A stretch of 64,000 nt of DNA. Source: Spinellus fusiger. Lineage: Eukaryota; Mucoromycota; Mucoromycetes; Mucorales; Phycomycetaceae. Under the pieces are notes generated by a model that did not search any database, was not told where the DNA came from, and saw only the letters and a program-made list of their open reading frames with translations. Below, in pieces: positions 23,755 through 39,171 of this stretch (its first letter is position 1; the number at the start of each line of letters is the position of its first letter). The DNA lies in assembly GCA_025094145.1 (NCBI GenBank), contig JALLLS010000029.1, forward strand, positions 186,001 to 250,000. Reading direction: 5' to 3'. A program made the translations under genes and the position numbers.

Positions 23755-24361
23755 ATCATGCTAACAACTTGATTCCTCACCTTTTTTTACATCTAGACAT
23801 CTTAGTCTAAAGTAACTTGTGCTTTTAAGAAATAAATATTTATAAATACAACTGCTGTTGGGATTTGTCTTAGTGTATAGCTAAAGAAGTGATTCTTTTT
23901 ATTTTATTTTATTTTATTTTATATTTAGAACAAACAAACAAGGCCAACGACTTGTTGCTATCCATCGAATGCTCATCTTATGACATAGTCATTCTCTTTC
24001 TTAGTATAAAGTTGCATTGTCTAAGCAGCAGTATCTCTATTTGCTACACTCATAGCCCACATCTGTAGGAGAATAGTAATCTTTTGATTGTTACAGGCTC
24101 CCCCTTGTTTTATTACACTTTAAAATAAGAATGAATCCATGACAGAGAAAGAAATGCAGTATGAGCAGTAAATATAGTGTGTTGAGTAAGAAAAGAATAA
24201 ATTAAACACGACTCTGTAAAGTGGTAGTAGTGGTAGTAGCAGCAGCAGCAGTATTATTATTATTACTATACAGCTGTCACAAGTGGAGTGGGGTTTTACA
24301 TCACGAGGTTCAAGCATTGTTCTCACTACTTTCATTACTCTTCATTACCTTCATTGTAAGC
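23755..24361. other. Intergenic between LysM and SelO genes
   Basis: It contains an AATAAATA word about 75 bp after the LysM stop (near 23830, a likely poly(A) signal), a TTTTA run at about 23897-23922, and a GTAGTAGCAGCAGCAG-type trinucleotide run near 24230-24262. No gene is seen. Confidence 0.6.
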
Positions 24362-26623
24362 ATGCGAGGCAAATTCCGTTCACTCGACTCTCTTCCTGTT
24401 CGACCTAGTGTATTTACTCGACTTCTTCCAGGAGACAAATATACAACTGGACTCGCCAATGAAATACCCTCAGAAAGTCTTTTACGACTGTCTCGACCTG
24501 TCTATCATTCAGTCTTTGCTCATGTACCACCCGAGTCCTGCCCTCAACCCAAACTACTAGCTGTTTCTCCGTTGGCTATTGACGCTATTGAGCTAGACCC
24601 AGAAGAAACTAAGTCTGAACAGTTCACCCAAGTCTTTTCAGGCAATAAAGTACTTGAAGAAACACGCCCCTGGTCTTTGTGCTATGCTGGCCATCAATTT
24701 GGGTAGGTTCCTTTTCTCTTCTTCTCTTCTTCTTCACCTCTAGTAAAGGAAAGTGTTTGTTGAGTATTGAATATGAGTGAATAAGTCATTTTGCAGGTCA
24801 GTTGGGCGATGGTCGTGCCATTTCTTTATTTGAGACAGTAACATCCAAAGACAATGCATGGGAGCTTCAATTGAAAGGTGCTGGTCGAACTCCCTTTTCT
24901 CGCTCAGGAGATGGATTAGCAGTCATGCGTTCTAGTATCCGTGAGTTTCTGGTGTCTGAACACATGCATGCACTGGGTGTACCTACCACTCGATCTCTCT
25001 CTCTGATTGCCACAGGGAAAGAAGTCTTTCGAGAAGACGGTCCTCCAGGTAATTGACTTGTTTTCATAGTGATGGGTCATTCAATTGGGTGGTTGCTGTT
25101 GATTAGATACAAAACAACCTGAAAGGGGGGCGGTCGTAGCACGCATGGCCCCTTCTTGGCTTCGATTTGGGAACTTTGAGCTATTCTATTCTCGGGGAGA
25201 GATGGAGAATATTCGACATTTGGCTGATTATGCTATTGAACATGTTCTTCCTGAAGAAGAGGAGCAAGGACAAGAAAAAGAAAGTGGAAATCAGTACGAG
25301 AGGTTCTTTGTGCGTGTTGCAAAAAGAACGGCTAAAATGGTGGCAGAATGGCAGGCTATTGGTAGGTATTTACTACAGATAAAAGAGACACTAATGTATT
25401 TCATGATTCCATTAGGATTCTGTCATGGTGTCATGAATACAGGTAGGTTACTTGAGGGAAGAAAAAAGAAAAAAGAAAAGAGAGCAAGCCTAATACAACA
25501 ACATGGACTGACCTTTATTAGACAATATGTCTATTTTGGGTAGGACCACTACTGTGTGATATTTGGAAAGTCGATACAAACCTCTTCTCTTGTGTTTATC
25601 CATAGGACTTACCTTGGATTATGGACCTTACCAGATACTTGACTTTTATGACCCAAAGAACATCTGCAATCATTCAGATTATAATGGCAGTAAGGCACTG
25701 AGTTCACTTTAGTCATTGAGAAGGGAAAATAGACAGGGACTCATTTCTACTGTTTAGTGTATGCCTTTGAACGACAGCCTACTGTATGTCTTTCGAATCT
25801 CCTCCGACTTGGCGTCACTCTTTTTGAATTCATAGGAGCACAAGATAAAGTCAATTCTATTGTCTTTCCCAAAGATAAAAAGGATTTAGAAGCAACCCAT
25901 CAAGCAGAACTAGATGAGTCTCGTCGCATTGGCCAGAAGCGTGTTATGGACCAAATCAACCAATTCCCATCCTGGCTTATGGAGAACATAGCCAAAAAAA
26001 TGAATGCTAAACTCGGACTCACCAAAGGCCCCTTTAAGAGTGATATGGATGATTTGGTGATCCCTCTTCTTGACTGGATGTCTCTGCATTCTGTCAATTA
26101 CCATCGCTTCTTCAGATCCTTGGCTGACTATCCTATTACCGATGCAGGAGAGGAAAAGGACATGGAGGCTGCACTGTCTCTTCTGCTCATCTCCACCCAA
26201 CATCCCAGTCAGTTGGAGAAGAGTAAAGCAGCATTAAAGCCTTGGTTATCCGTGTACCGTCATCGATTGGTGGCTGATGGATCTATAGATGCTCATGAGA
26301 GGAAGGATAGAATGAACAAAGTCAATCCACGGTTTGTACTCCATAACTGGATTGCACAAGAAGTGATTGATGCCTTTGAGAATCTACCACAAGAAGAGGC
26401 CCAATGCGTGCTTGAGTCTTGTTTAGAAGCCTGTATACATCCTTATGAAGAGCATTACCAGGATGAGCGTATCGAGGCGTGGGTTCTTAGTGATATCCCA
26501 AAGGTAAAAATAATAATAGTACATAATTAACATTTTTATTTGTGTGAGTGGATAACATTGAAGTGTATTTTTCTTCTTCTTCTTTAGTGGGGAGTACATT
26601 TGAAATGCTCTTGCAGTTCTTAA
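24362..26623 (+). CDS. SelO-family protein AMPylase (YdiU/UPF0061)
   Basis: There are eight exons: 24362-24702, 24786-25048, 25107-25361, 25416-25442, 25522-25539, 25606-25689, 25758-26503 and 26588-26623 (589 residues). SelO has an atypical kinase fold and transfers AMP from ATP to Ser/Thr/Tyr of target proteins, usually in mitochondria, with a role in redox responses. Family blocks are [66 protein letters not shown], the catalytic Asp-Asn (residues 296-297, in MNTDNMSIL), and the metal-binding Asp of LDYGPYQ (residue 306). The last exon ends CSCSS, with Cys where animal SelO has selenocysteine. Exons 4 and 5 are only 27 and 18 nt. I chose ATG 24362 because the in-frame sequence upstream is a low-complexity Val/Ala/Leu run without ATG. 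Stops of SelO and the next gene are about 23 bp apart. Confidence 0.92.
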
Positions 26624-26646
26624 AGGATAGTTTATAACTGGTGGTA

Positions 26647-28298
26647 TTAAATAAAAGAATCGTTATTTAACATCCACGAATGATGATCCTCTTGTGGTTC
26701 TGGAGAGGCTTCTGGATTTTTTATACGGTTTGTAACATCACTCAGAATCCGAAGACCATTTCCCATCACATCGTCTGTAAATGTACGCATGTTTTTCCCC
26801 ATTTCCACTACTTTGCTAAAATCAAAGAGATCTTCAAAATCCTCTTCTCTTTCTGCCTCCTGTTCTTCCTCCAGAGTGGAGTATTGCACTGTCTTGTCGA
26901 GTTTGGACTTTGAATGACTGCGTAGTTGCTTTGGATGTTCATTCTCTCCTTCTCCCATATCCTCAGTCGTTGTAGACGATGGGCCAGCCAACGCTGCAAA
27001 TATAGAAGAAGGTGAGAATGACGGTCCTTCTTCTCCACCTATCTGATGCATAAAGCGGGCAATGGTAGGTCTTACTTCATCAAGCAATGAACTTGATCTA
27101 CGGTGGAGAGGACGGTGTGGTTCTTGTGATGAGGCGGATGTGCCAGGAGGTGTTGACTTTGTACCTTTGGATTCCTCAAAGAAGTGAGTGAGGGGATCCG
27201 ACATGGGCCTAGAATTAGAACAGCAAAAGAAAAGTGTTGGTATAGGCCTTTCCAGTGTTATTTCTAATTACCCTTGTGTCTGGGCACTCATACTAGGAGT
27301 CATTGGGTACTTGAATGGCACCTGGTTATCCGTTGGGCTTATTCTGGGTTCATTCCAGTCGTCTTCATCTTCTATACTCATAATAATGTTTTTTTTAATA
27401 AAAGCCAGCTTCTCTGTAAAGTCATCTAGTTTATCTCCCAGCAAAGAGTGTGCTACTGCAGCTACAGGAGAACGCTGCAATCCACGATCAATGGATAACT
27501 CACTTGATAGAGAAGTGTTCTTTCCTATGAGTGGTTCTGTCTGTGGAGGAGGTGCTGTGCTGTGTGTCAGTGGCTGTGAACAAGAGGCAGGAGTTATCTC
27601 GAGTGTAGGATGACTTGGTTCACTCAAATCAATGGCTGGCATGGGATCATAGGCGGTCTGATGTGCTATAGAAATAGCAGAGTGGCGGTGGTTGGGTGGA
27701 GGAGAGGAGCTGGAGAGATCCTCTTCTTCTTCCATCTCTGTCCAATCGGGCTCATTATCATACATGTGTCGACGGGTGGAAGAGATAGGCACGTCCATAA
27801 GTTCTTGTTCACAAGTATCTTCCTAAGCTAGTGTCAGTTCAACCCACGCCCCAGTAATAGATAGTAAAACAGAAATATCCTTACCTCATCATGAATAACA
27901 AATGCAGTGTGCCCTGTTAATAGGTCTATGGGCTGTGTAGGTGGTGCAGTAGTGTCTGTAGGCGGTGTAATGGTGTCTGTGGGTGGCTCAGAGGAAGACG
28001 CCTGATGAGCAAAGGGGTTTCTAGACAGGAAGCGAGAAGACTCATTGGAAAGACCATTGAAAGAACGGTCAAGAATACCATTGTTGAATAGATCTGTTTG
28101 AGGAGCAAGTGCAGCAGAATAGACTTCATCAGTGTCTGACTTGGTATCTTCTGGTAGCTCAATACGAGTATTAAAAGAAGGTAAACAGCTAAAACATTTC
28201 ATGAGTCCAAGATGAGGTCTGGGTGCTTCATCATCAGGCAGTCGAATAGTAGATGGTAAAGAGGATGATACTGACATGTCGCCTAAAAAAGGACCCAC
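26647..28298 (-). CDS. Disordered acidic protein of unknown function
   Basis: I model minus-strand exons 28298-27885, 27822-27272 and 27208-26647 (about 508 residues), with clean GT...AG introns of 62 and 63 bp that keep frame. The protein is mostly low-complexity Ser/Pro/Thr/Glu sequence and likely disordered. It has a Thr/Pro repeat (PPTDT) near residues 115-130, an acidic MEEEEDLSSSSP patch, and a more ordered C-terminal helix region (DLFDFSKVVEMGKNMRTFTD, then GLRILSDVTNRIKN). I do not recognise a family. The 5' end is unsure: a further minus-strand frame at 28575-28384 (with PSIDWTVPSITEEE) has similar composition and may be an upstream exon. It is convergent with SelO and probably overlaps it in the 3' UTR. 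Confidence 0.65.
26650..26655 (+). terminator. Likely SelO poly(A) signal inside convergent gene's end
   Basis: AATAAA on plus lies about 27 bp after the SelO stop codon, within the last codons of the minus-strand neighbour. If used, the SelO mRNA would extend into the neighbour's coding sequence and pair with its transcript. Confidence 0.45.
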
Positions 28299-28579
28299 TC
28301 AGCTGTACGGGACAAATGTAAAAGAAGGCGAGTGAATTCTACGTGTCACTTTTTCCTACTCTCTCTTATTCTGGTAGGGCATGTCAACACCGCCTAAACC
28401 CAGTGTTTGGGCTGGTACTGGTCTGACAGTGCAACCTATGGACAGTCCCTCTTCTTTCACCTTCTTCCTCTGTTATTGAAGGAACTGTCCAGTCAATAGA
28501 AGGGGTTTGAATTCCCAAGGAGACTCTGTTGGTGTCTGTGGAGCCTAGCTTTCCTTCTATGCATTGGATCATCAATGCA

Positions 28580-29680
28580 CAACTTTAGAGAGGAGGATAA
28601 AAGCAAAAACAGCGGACAGTCAATCATCGGCTCTACTGTAAAACACTCCTAGCAAGAAATAACGCTATTCAAGTGAATATAGAACCCCCTCCCATAGATC
28701 CAATCTAGAGAAGAGTGTTTATAAGTGGAAGGATAGAAGCACTGAATAGAGGCTGTTATTATTGTTTAAAGAATGTGATGTGTATAGTTAGTGATAGAGA
28801 AAGAGTGACTAAGTTATCTGTAGGTGTTTAATAGAGTGAGAAAGAAGATAGACTAATGGACATTCACTCTAGATGTTGTATATTCATCCCAAAGGTAGTG
28901 TTTTTGTTATTATTTTCTCTTTTGAGTATATCGTGTTCCGACTTCAATCCAAAGATTCTTTCATGAATAAGTCAACACGAGTAGTGTGCTGTGACATATC
29001 AGAATACTCTATGAAAAGCTTGAGTGCACACAAGTACCATAGTAATATATGTATCAATCTCACTGATTGGTCATAACTACAAATCAACCTTCTTAGCTCA
29101 GTATACTATTGGACACTTAATAAGAGCTGCTATCATCTATAAATCCTCAGTGAATTAAATAAGACCTATCAAAGACAATTAAAGTAAAGACACATAATTG
29201 ATAGCTCTATAATGGTGTGCTTATCCATTAAAACAGCCACAAGATAGAAGCCACTGAAGAATAATTGCCCACAAAAGGTATAAATAATGAACCATTGTTC
29301 ACTCAATAAATATCATATAATCAGTCTCACTAATCTCAAGCCTCTTTTCTGAAAATATTATATGTTTTTATTATTATTATTATCTATCTGTTATCTATCA
29401 TAACTTTTATAGCTAATAAGTCCTTTTTTACTATGAAGAATAGTACATACTTATATCATTGTTGGCTCTGCATGATACTCTACAATGAGGGTATTTTGGT
29501 ACACAACTTATTTGATCCACTACTACCTACTATTTCTTATTTTGGATAATTGTCTATTATTTCACTCTCAGAGTAGTCAGAAACAGAAAAAAAAATAAAA
29601 AAATAAAGTAATTTTTGCACTGACATTCTCCTGCAAGTGTTTTTTATTTTTATTTTCATTTATTTTTCTTTCCTTTCCTT
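28580..29680. other. Intergenic, divergent promoters
   Basis: This is an AT-rich region between the disordered-protein gene (minus) and the mitochondrial LeuRS gene (plus). The last 45 bp before LeuRS are a T/C-rich tract (TTTTTCTTTCCTTTCCTT) that probably forms the core promoter or 5' UTR. No gene is seen in the 28873-29076 frame. Confidence 0.55.
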
Positions 29681-33273
<3,593 letters not shown>

Positions 33274-33459
33274 TAGACACATCTACATCTATCTAAAGAA
33301 TAAATACATACACTCTATCTATAGAATGGTGGATCCACAGATGAGCTTACACCAAATAATGATTTAAACTGATTAGACGCGTCCTTTTCTTTCTTTATTT
33401 CTTTCTTCTTCTCCCCTCCCTTTTTTTTATTCTTCTCTGTCTTTTCTTATTCCTATAGT

Positions 33460-33873
33460 ATGCCTTCAGTCTCCAATAATGACGAGCCTATTGGGTTTCC
33501 TGTAGAGCCCATCGACAATTGCCCTCATATCCCTCCTACTATTACTCTTGCTGTTTCTACAAAGTCAGGATGTAGTGTGTGTGAAGACCACACTGAGAAT
33601 TGGCAGTGTTTGACCTGCACCCATGTCTTTTGTTCTCGCTATATCCAAGGCCATATGCAAGCTCATTCCCAACAGGCCACAGGTCATTCTGTATGTTTGA
33701 GCTATACTGACCTTTCTGTATGGTGTAATGAATGTACAAGTTATATAAAGAGCAAGGTAAGTGTAATGCTTAGGTCTGTTGAGCATTGATGCATGTATGC
33801 TTAGGCCCTGGAAGGTATTAAACGTTTGGCCTATCACGAGAAGTTTGGGGAGTTTCCTCCCGACTCTGCTTGA
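33460..33873 (+). CDS. Stand-alone ZnF-UBP (HDAC6-type) protein
   Basis: There are two exons (33460-33756, 33805-33873), giving 121 residues. Nearly the whole protein is one ZnF-UBP domain: CSVCEDHTENWQCLTC (residues 38-53), then CSRYIQGHMQAH (58-69), GHS, and YTDLSVWCNEC (82-92). This domain binds the free C-terminal Gly-Gly of ubiquitin. The residues that form the pocket in HDAC6 (Arg of CSRY, Trp of SVWC, and the Tyr after NECTS) are conserved, so ubiquitin binding is likely. There is no deacetylase, protease or RING domain on either side, and the neighbours are LeuRS and Sec8. It could be a small ubiquitin adaptor or a split-off part of an HDAC6-like or Ubp protein. Confidence 0.85.
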
Positions 33874-33928
33874 GTATTTGAATAGCAACAGATACCCCCA
33901 CGCTAAGCTTCTTTATGGTTCTATAAAA

Positions 33929-33962
33929 ACAATACCGATACCGATACCAATACCAATAAAAA
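33929..33962. repeat. ATACCG/ATACCA hexamer run
   Basis: Short hexanucleotide run just after the ZnF-UBP stop codon, probably in the 3' UTR. Confidence 0.7.
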
Positions 33963-34014
33963 GATAAAAATAAAAGAGTCTGTACTCTTTCTTTATTTGC
34001 TATAAACCTCAACG

Positions 34015-34075
34015 CATGTTATTATGTGCTATTATGTGTTATTATGTGTTATTATGTGCTGTGCTATGCTGTGCA
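34015..34075. repeat. TGTTATTATG-type decamer run upstream of Sec8
   Basis: Four to five imperfect 10-bp units (GTTATTATGT), then GTGCTATGCTGTGC, lie in the probable Sec8 5' region. They keep an artificial frame open upstream of the chosen start. Confidence 0.7.
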
Positions 34076-34151
34076 CTCAACTACGACTGTCTATTCAAAG
34101 ACCGTCCCTTTGGCCTCTTTTGATTCCTTGCAGGTTCATACACTCATTACC

Positions 34152-37100
34152 ATGGCTTCCAAACCATTCACAGGCAATGATAAAAAGTCAATGCAAAAGA
34201 ACTATCGTGTTTATCCTAATAAAGACATGAACGTCTCTCATGACGTGGAAAGTGTCGGCGACTTTTCAGAGATGGAAGGTAGCTATAGCATAATCGCATC
34301 TGCCGTGTTATGCTGCTCACTATCTATTCACCTATTATACTGTAGCTGTTTTACGAGACATACATAACCACTGGGAGTTTATGCTAAAGGACGATGTAAG
34401 GCTATAGACCGAGATGATGCTATTATTTATTACTATGGCTTAGTTTGATCCAGTGACATTAGCACTCGCCTTGATGGATGATAGCTCTGTTGGCAGAGGA
34501 AAAGACTATGGGGCATTCCAAAGAGTACTAAGAAACTTGGATGCTGCATTAAAAACTATTGTCGATGGTAAAAATAAAAATAAATAAAAAGTAGAGCCTA
34601 TAGTCCACGTACGCCTTTCTCATATTCTTCTTATAGATTACTACCAGGGATTTAATAATGCCATTGGTACTTTTGGCGGTGTATTGCAGCATATTCACGG
34701 TAAAGACAGAGAAACATGTAACCTATCAATACTAATCGTATCACTTTTTATTTTTTATTTTTTTATTTTTTAAAAAAAAGACTCACAAAGCCGTACTGCT
34801 CAGATGAAAATCAGTCTTAAAAAGTGCAAACAGGAGTTGCTGGAAAAGAGAACAGATCTTCTGAACATGTGGCATAAAAGCCAGCAGCATAAAGAGATGC
34901 TTATTTTCTTGGAAACTATGTAAGGCCACTGACAAAGCAGATAGGTCATATACAATGGACAGAGATTGATAGATTTGATAGTGAAGAGATACGTACAGTA
35001 CCAGAGAAACTGAAGGCTCTAGTAAATAGCAAACATGTATACACTGCAGCAAAAATGCTTGTAGATGCATTAAAGACAGTGAACAAGGAAGATATGCTTC
35101 AAATTGGTGCATTGGATGATATAAGGAGAACACTCTCAACACAGAAGAATGTAGGTGGAGAAATCAACCACGGCTGACAGATACTATATAGGCCCTTTAT
35201 GATCTCTTGGTAGAGGAGATTCATAATCATCTTTATCTTAAGAACTCATTTTGTGAAAATCGATGGTCAGAGTATATTCATGACCAACAGAAATGCAAGT
35301 ACACTGTGTTTATGTCAATGGTGTGATTAGCTGACACATTTTTTATAGTGCCTGAGATTGCTATCAAGCCAAAAAGGTAAATAGAATAAATATTAAAAAG
35401 GTATACATTGAGAAAACTAAAAAGAAAGGTGGATAGCTTTATGGATAAAGTGAACTCTAGTGAATATCATAATGGTAAATAATATGGATCAATTGATAGA
35501 GTGTAATATACTATTTCTAACCAGTAGATCTAGAAAGCATTAGCAAAGAAGAAGACTTGTTTGCACTGGATGAGGATGATGTGGTTTGTGTTTATAGATT
35601 AAAAGCACTATCTATTTTAGTAATGTCTTGTGTAGGTGATGGAAGATCCAGACATTAATCCAGAGACAGACTCCTATTACTATATGGAGATTATAATGGA
35701 AGCACTCGCAATGTTGGGTCAAGTACCAGCAGCCATTGAAGTGAGTTCCTTGAGACAACGGGTGGGTTGGGTGGATTGGAGTTTAATATGAGAATTATTT
35801 TCATTAGACTGTTCAAGAAAGACTTCCTTTTGAGATTTATGCTCTTGTTGATAAAACAATTGCAGATGTGGAAGAAAGGTAAGACCTATTTGGAGAGAGA
35901 GAGAGCGCATGTGTGTGTGTATGTGTTTATTCACTGAGCTGCTGTGTCTTTATGCTTTTAGACATTCTGAACAGTACATCATATCAGTCACCAGTAGAAA
36001 GAATACACTAGATGATAGTGCCATGTACTGTCTTGATAAAGCTAATTCAGAAACAAAAAATGAGATTCTGAAGGACTTGTTATGGACATTATATTCAAAG
36101 ATGGAAGCAGTTCTTCGTGGACAGCATTTCTTAGAGACGTGTGCTCGTAGAATTAAAAAGGTGCATACTGTCTTGGATTGATGATGAGGCATAGGAAATG
36201 GCTAAAGAAAAATATATTCTTTTAATAGAGAATAACAACAAAAGAAGTCTCTAGTGGTAAATACTTTTTGATCCTTGTTTAACTTATGATTCACCTCTAT
36301 TAAATATTACAGATCCACAAGATATCTTTCATATATATCAGTTCCACGAGATATGGCAGCCTGTGCAAGTAGAGGTAAAAGATACCAATTGAAAACAAAT
36401 TACTTATTCTTATTCTTTAGATCCGTTCTCTTCTTCAGAGCTATCTCACAAGCCAAGAACGAACACCCACTGCATTACAACAATCAACACTCACTCCTGA
36501 CGATGCTTCAGGCAAAAGTGGATTTTCTTCTACTCGCGAAAAGAACAAACAACTGTTTCGATTTACAGAATCTCCCCAAGACTTGACATTGGAGCAAGCT
36601 TATCAGAGTGTCCGCTCTAACCTTCATAGCTCATTTAAAAAACAAGTGCCGGGTTTCAACTTTAACGAATCTCAAAAAGCAAGAAATGCTCCCCACTCAA
36701 GTGTTATTGATAAATATGCTAGTGATATGGCCTCAAAAGGTCATAAAGTGTTGGTCAAACCAGATGCTTACAATGTTAGTGTACTCTTAAAACCAACCAT
36801 GGCATTTTTGCAACGTATGAATGAGGTATTTCCAAACTAGTAAGTGGTAAACTCTTTATATATATATATATATATAAGAATACATGTGTGTGTGGATATC
36901 CATACTTACATCAATCTATGTCTTTTTCTTTGACCTCTGGCTATTTAGCGATGATCAAAGCTCAGAAGGATTTGGAAGCTTCTTGGATGACTTCGCAATC
37001 AATGTCTTTTTACCACAAATTGAAGAAAAGGTCATGCAGCTTATCCATCATGCAGCTGTTGGTAAATAATCAATAAGAAATGAAAAGGAAGTGGGTGGTT

Positions 37101-39171
37101 GTAGATAATGAATGATGAATATTACTATTAGGTATGGACGCATTCCAAGATGAGCGTAATTACAAGAATTACTCAAAATTCCCTATCGTAAAGGTAATAT
37201 AAAGTATATTTACTGTAGATTAATGGTCTGTGTGAAGAGTGCTGTAGCCCTTATTTCTATTATACAAAGTCTTTGTCGAATTATGCACAGTATGCCTTTT
37301 CATACAGATGAGTATGTTCGGATGATAGAGGTTGTTCTGCTTAAGTACTATGAAAAGTGCTATCATCGATTCTATTGTAAGCTATCTTGATTTGATGGTG
37401 TGTATATCTACTGATGAATCATTCGATGTTATAGCCATGGTGGTAAAGGGCAGTCTTTTTGGTGGTAAAGAATTCAATGTTACAGAGATGAACATCAATA
37501 CCAGTGGTGATTGGGCACAAGATGAGGATCTTGTGTGTCTTCTTACTCAGAACCCCCTCTTTGACGATGACAATGCAAGTATTATCAGTATTAGTATTAT
37601 TTAGCTTGAAAAAGAAGACATATATCATTGAATTCCACAGTGCTCACACTTTGCTTTTATATAGAAAATTGACTCTGATTTTGTTGAATCACTTATTCAA
37701 TCAGTAAGTTAATGTCGATAATAAGTGCTATTTGCTGTATGGTTTTATATTGATCTGCCTGTCTTTACAGGAAATCAAACTTGAAATCAAACTAAAGGGT
37801 GATCGACAACTTGAGGCAGAGGAGCTCATTTTTGATTCTAAACGACTCATTGCACTCGGAAGACTTTACCATAGTTTGGTACGTTATTATCACTCCACTA
37901 ACTTTTCTCATCCTTTTCTATTCTTATGTAGAAATGGTTTGTGCGTGAAATTTGGGAACTACGTACTAGCAACCAGCCAACAAACAAATCTATACCAGGT
38001 GCCACGAACATTTTGGGAGAGAATGAAGCAAACAGTGAAGAGATAGAGTCAGAAAAAGTAGGATACTATATACTTTTATTAAATGAAATATCATCAATTG
38101 ACTTTATGTTCTATCCAAGGCACGTGGTTCTAAAAGATGGTCTCGAGATGATAGTAAAGAAGTAGAGGAGGAAGATCCTAGTCCAGTCATATTGTCTTTA
38201 CGTGGAGAAGTAGCTGGGTAAACACATTTTGCGAAAGAACATTGGAAAAGTAAATAAGACCTTTATACTAAAATATCTATTTTATAGACGTTTTGATACT
38301 TTACTTACAACGTATCAACAACTGGCGGAAACATGCCTGTTTACATTGAGATTAGAGGCTCGGTGCCATACTATGTACTACCTGGAGATGGTTATTCGTG
38401 AGGTATTTGTTGACAGAGGCTAGATTTTAAAGGGTTTCCCATCGATTAAACCTATTTCACTAGGGCAACTACTACCTTGAGGATGAAACCTATGAACCTG
38501 ATCCGTATGTTATTACACTCAACTCTGATCTCATGGAAATTGATGACTGTATCAATGCCTCCTTACCTGCAAAAGATGAAATGTATGTCTTTCAGTGGCT
38601 TTTGAGATTGTAGACTAAATAAGGGATTACAAAATAGGTTTGCGTTTGATGGCCTTCCAGCTCTCATTATCCATTTATTGATTTCTGAAGCAACTTATAT
38701 CAAGAGAATGAATAAGAATGGCGTGCAGAAGATGACACGCAACATATTGGCCTTGCAACAGAATCTTAGTAATTTTGTACCTTCTTCACAAAGCTCTACT
38801 TTGGACCGTGCTAGTAAATATTATCAACTATTTAACTTGGGCAGTAAGGTAAAGAGAGACAGAGAGAGACAGAAAAGTGAAAAAGAAACCTCCATCTTTA
38901 TCCCATCCCCATATGAATTTTAAATTACTAAATTCAACCTATTTGTCTTTAGGGAATTGTTCAAAGCATTCGAGAAAGTGGTCCATTGTTTACCTTTGAT
39001 GAGTACCGTGTTATTCTCGGCTTAATTTATGATATCAACAGGGAGGAAGACAGTGAGCCAAAGAGTGCGACTGTAGAATCCTTTTCAACATCAAACAATA
39101 GAAGCTCAAGTGCAGAGTACAGCGAATGGCTGATGAAACTAGATGAAGTGATGGCTGATTATGAAATTTAA
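34152..39171 (+). CDS. SEC8: Exocyst complex subunit Sec8 (EXOC4)
   Basis: Sec8 is one of eight exocyst subunits that tether secretory vesicles to the plasma membrane at sites of growth such as hyphal tips. The gene is split into more than 20 small exons. The N-terminal Sec8 domain is clear after splicing: EAVLRDIHNHWEFMLKDDFD, LRNLDAALKTIVDDYYQGFN, then SLKKCKQELLEKRTDLLNMW and EEIRTVPEKLKALVNSKHVY. A C-terminal marker is TTYQQLAETCLFTLRLEARC, followed by MYYLEMVIREGNYYLEDETY. The frame ends KLDEVMADYEI. Exon 1 is 34152-34278. Start ATG 34152 (MASKPFTGND) is chosen because the upstream extension is a decamer repeat. One intron (35295-35348) appears to be of the GC-AG class. Family identity is firm, but many internal exon ends were not each checked. 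Confidence 0.88.
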
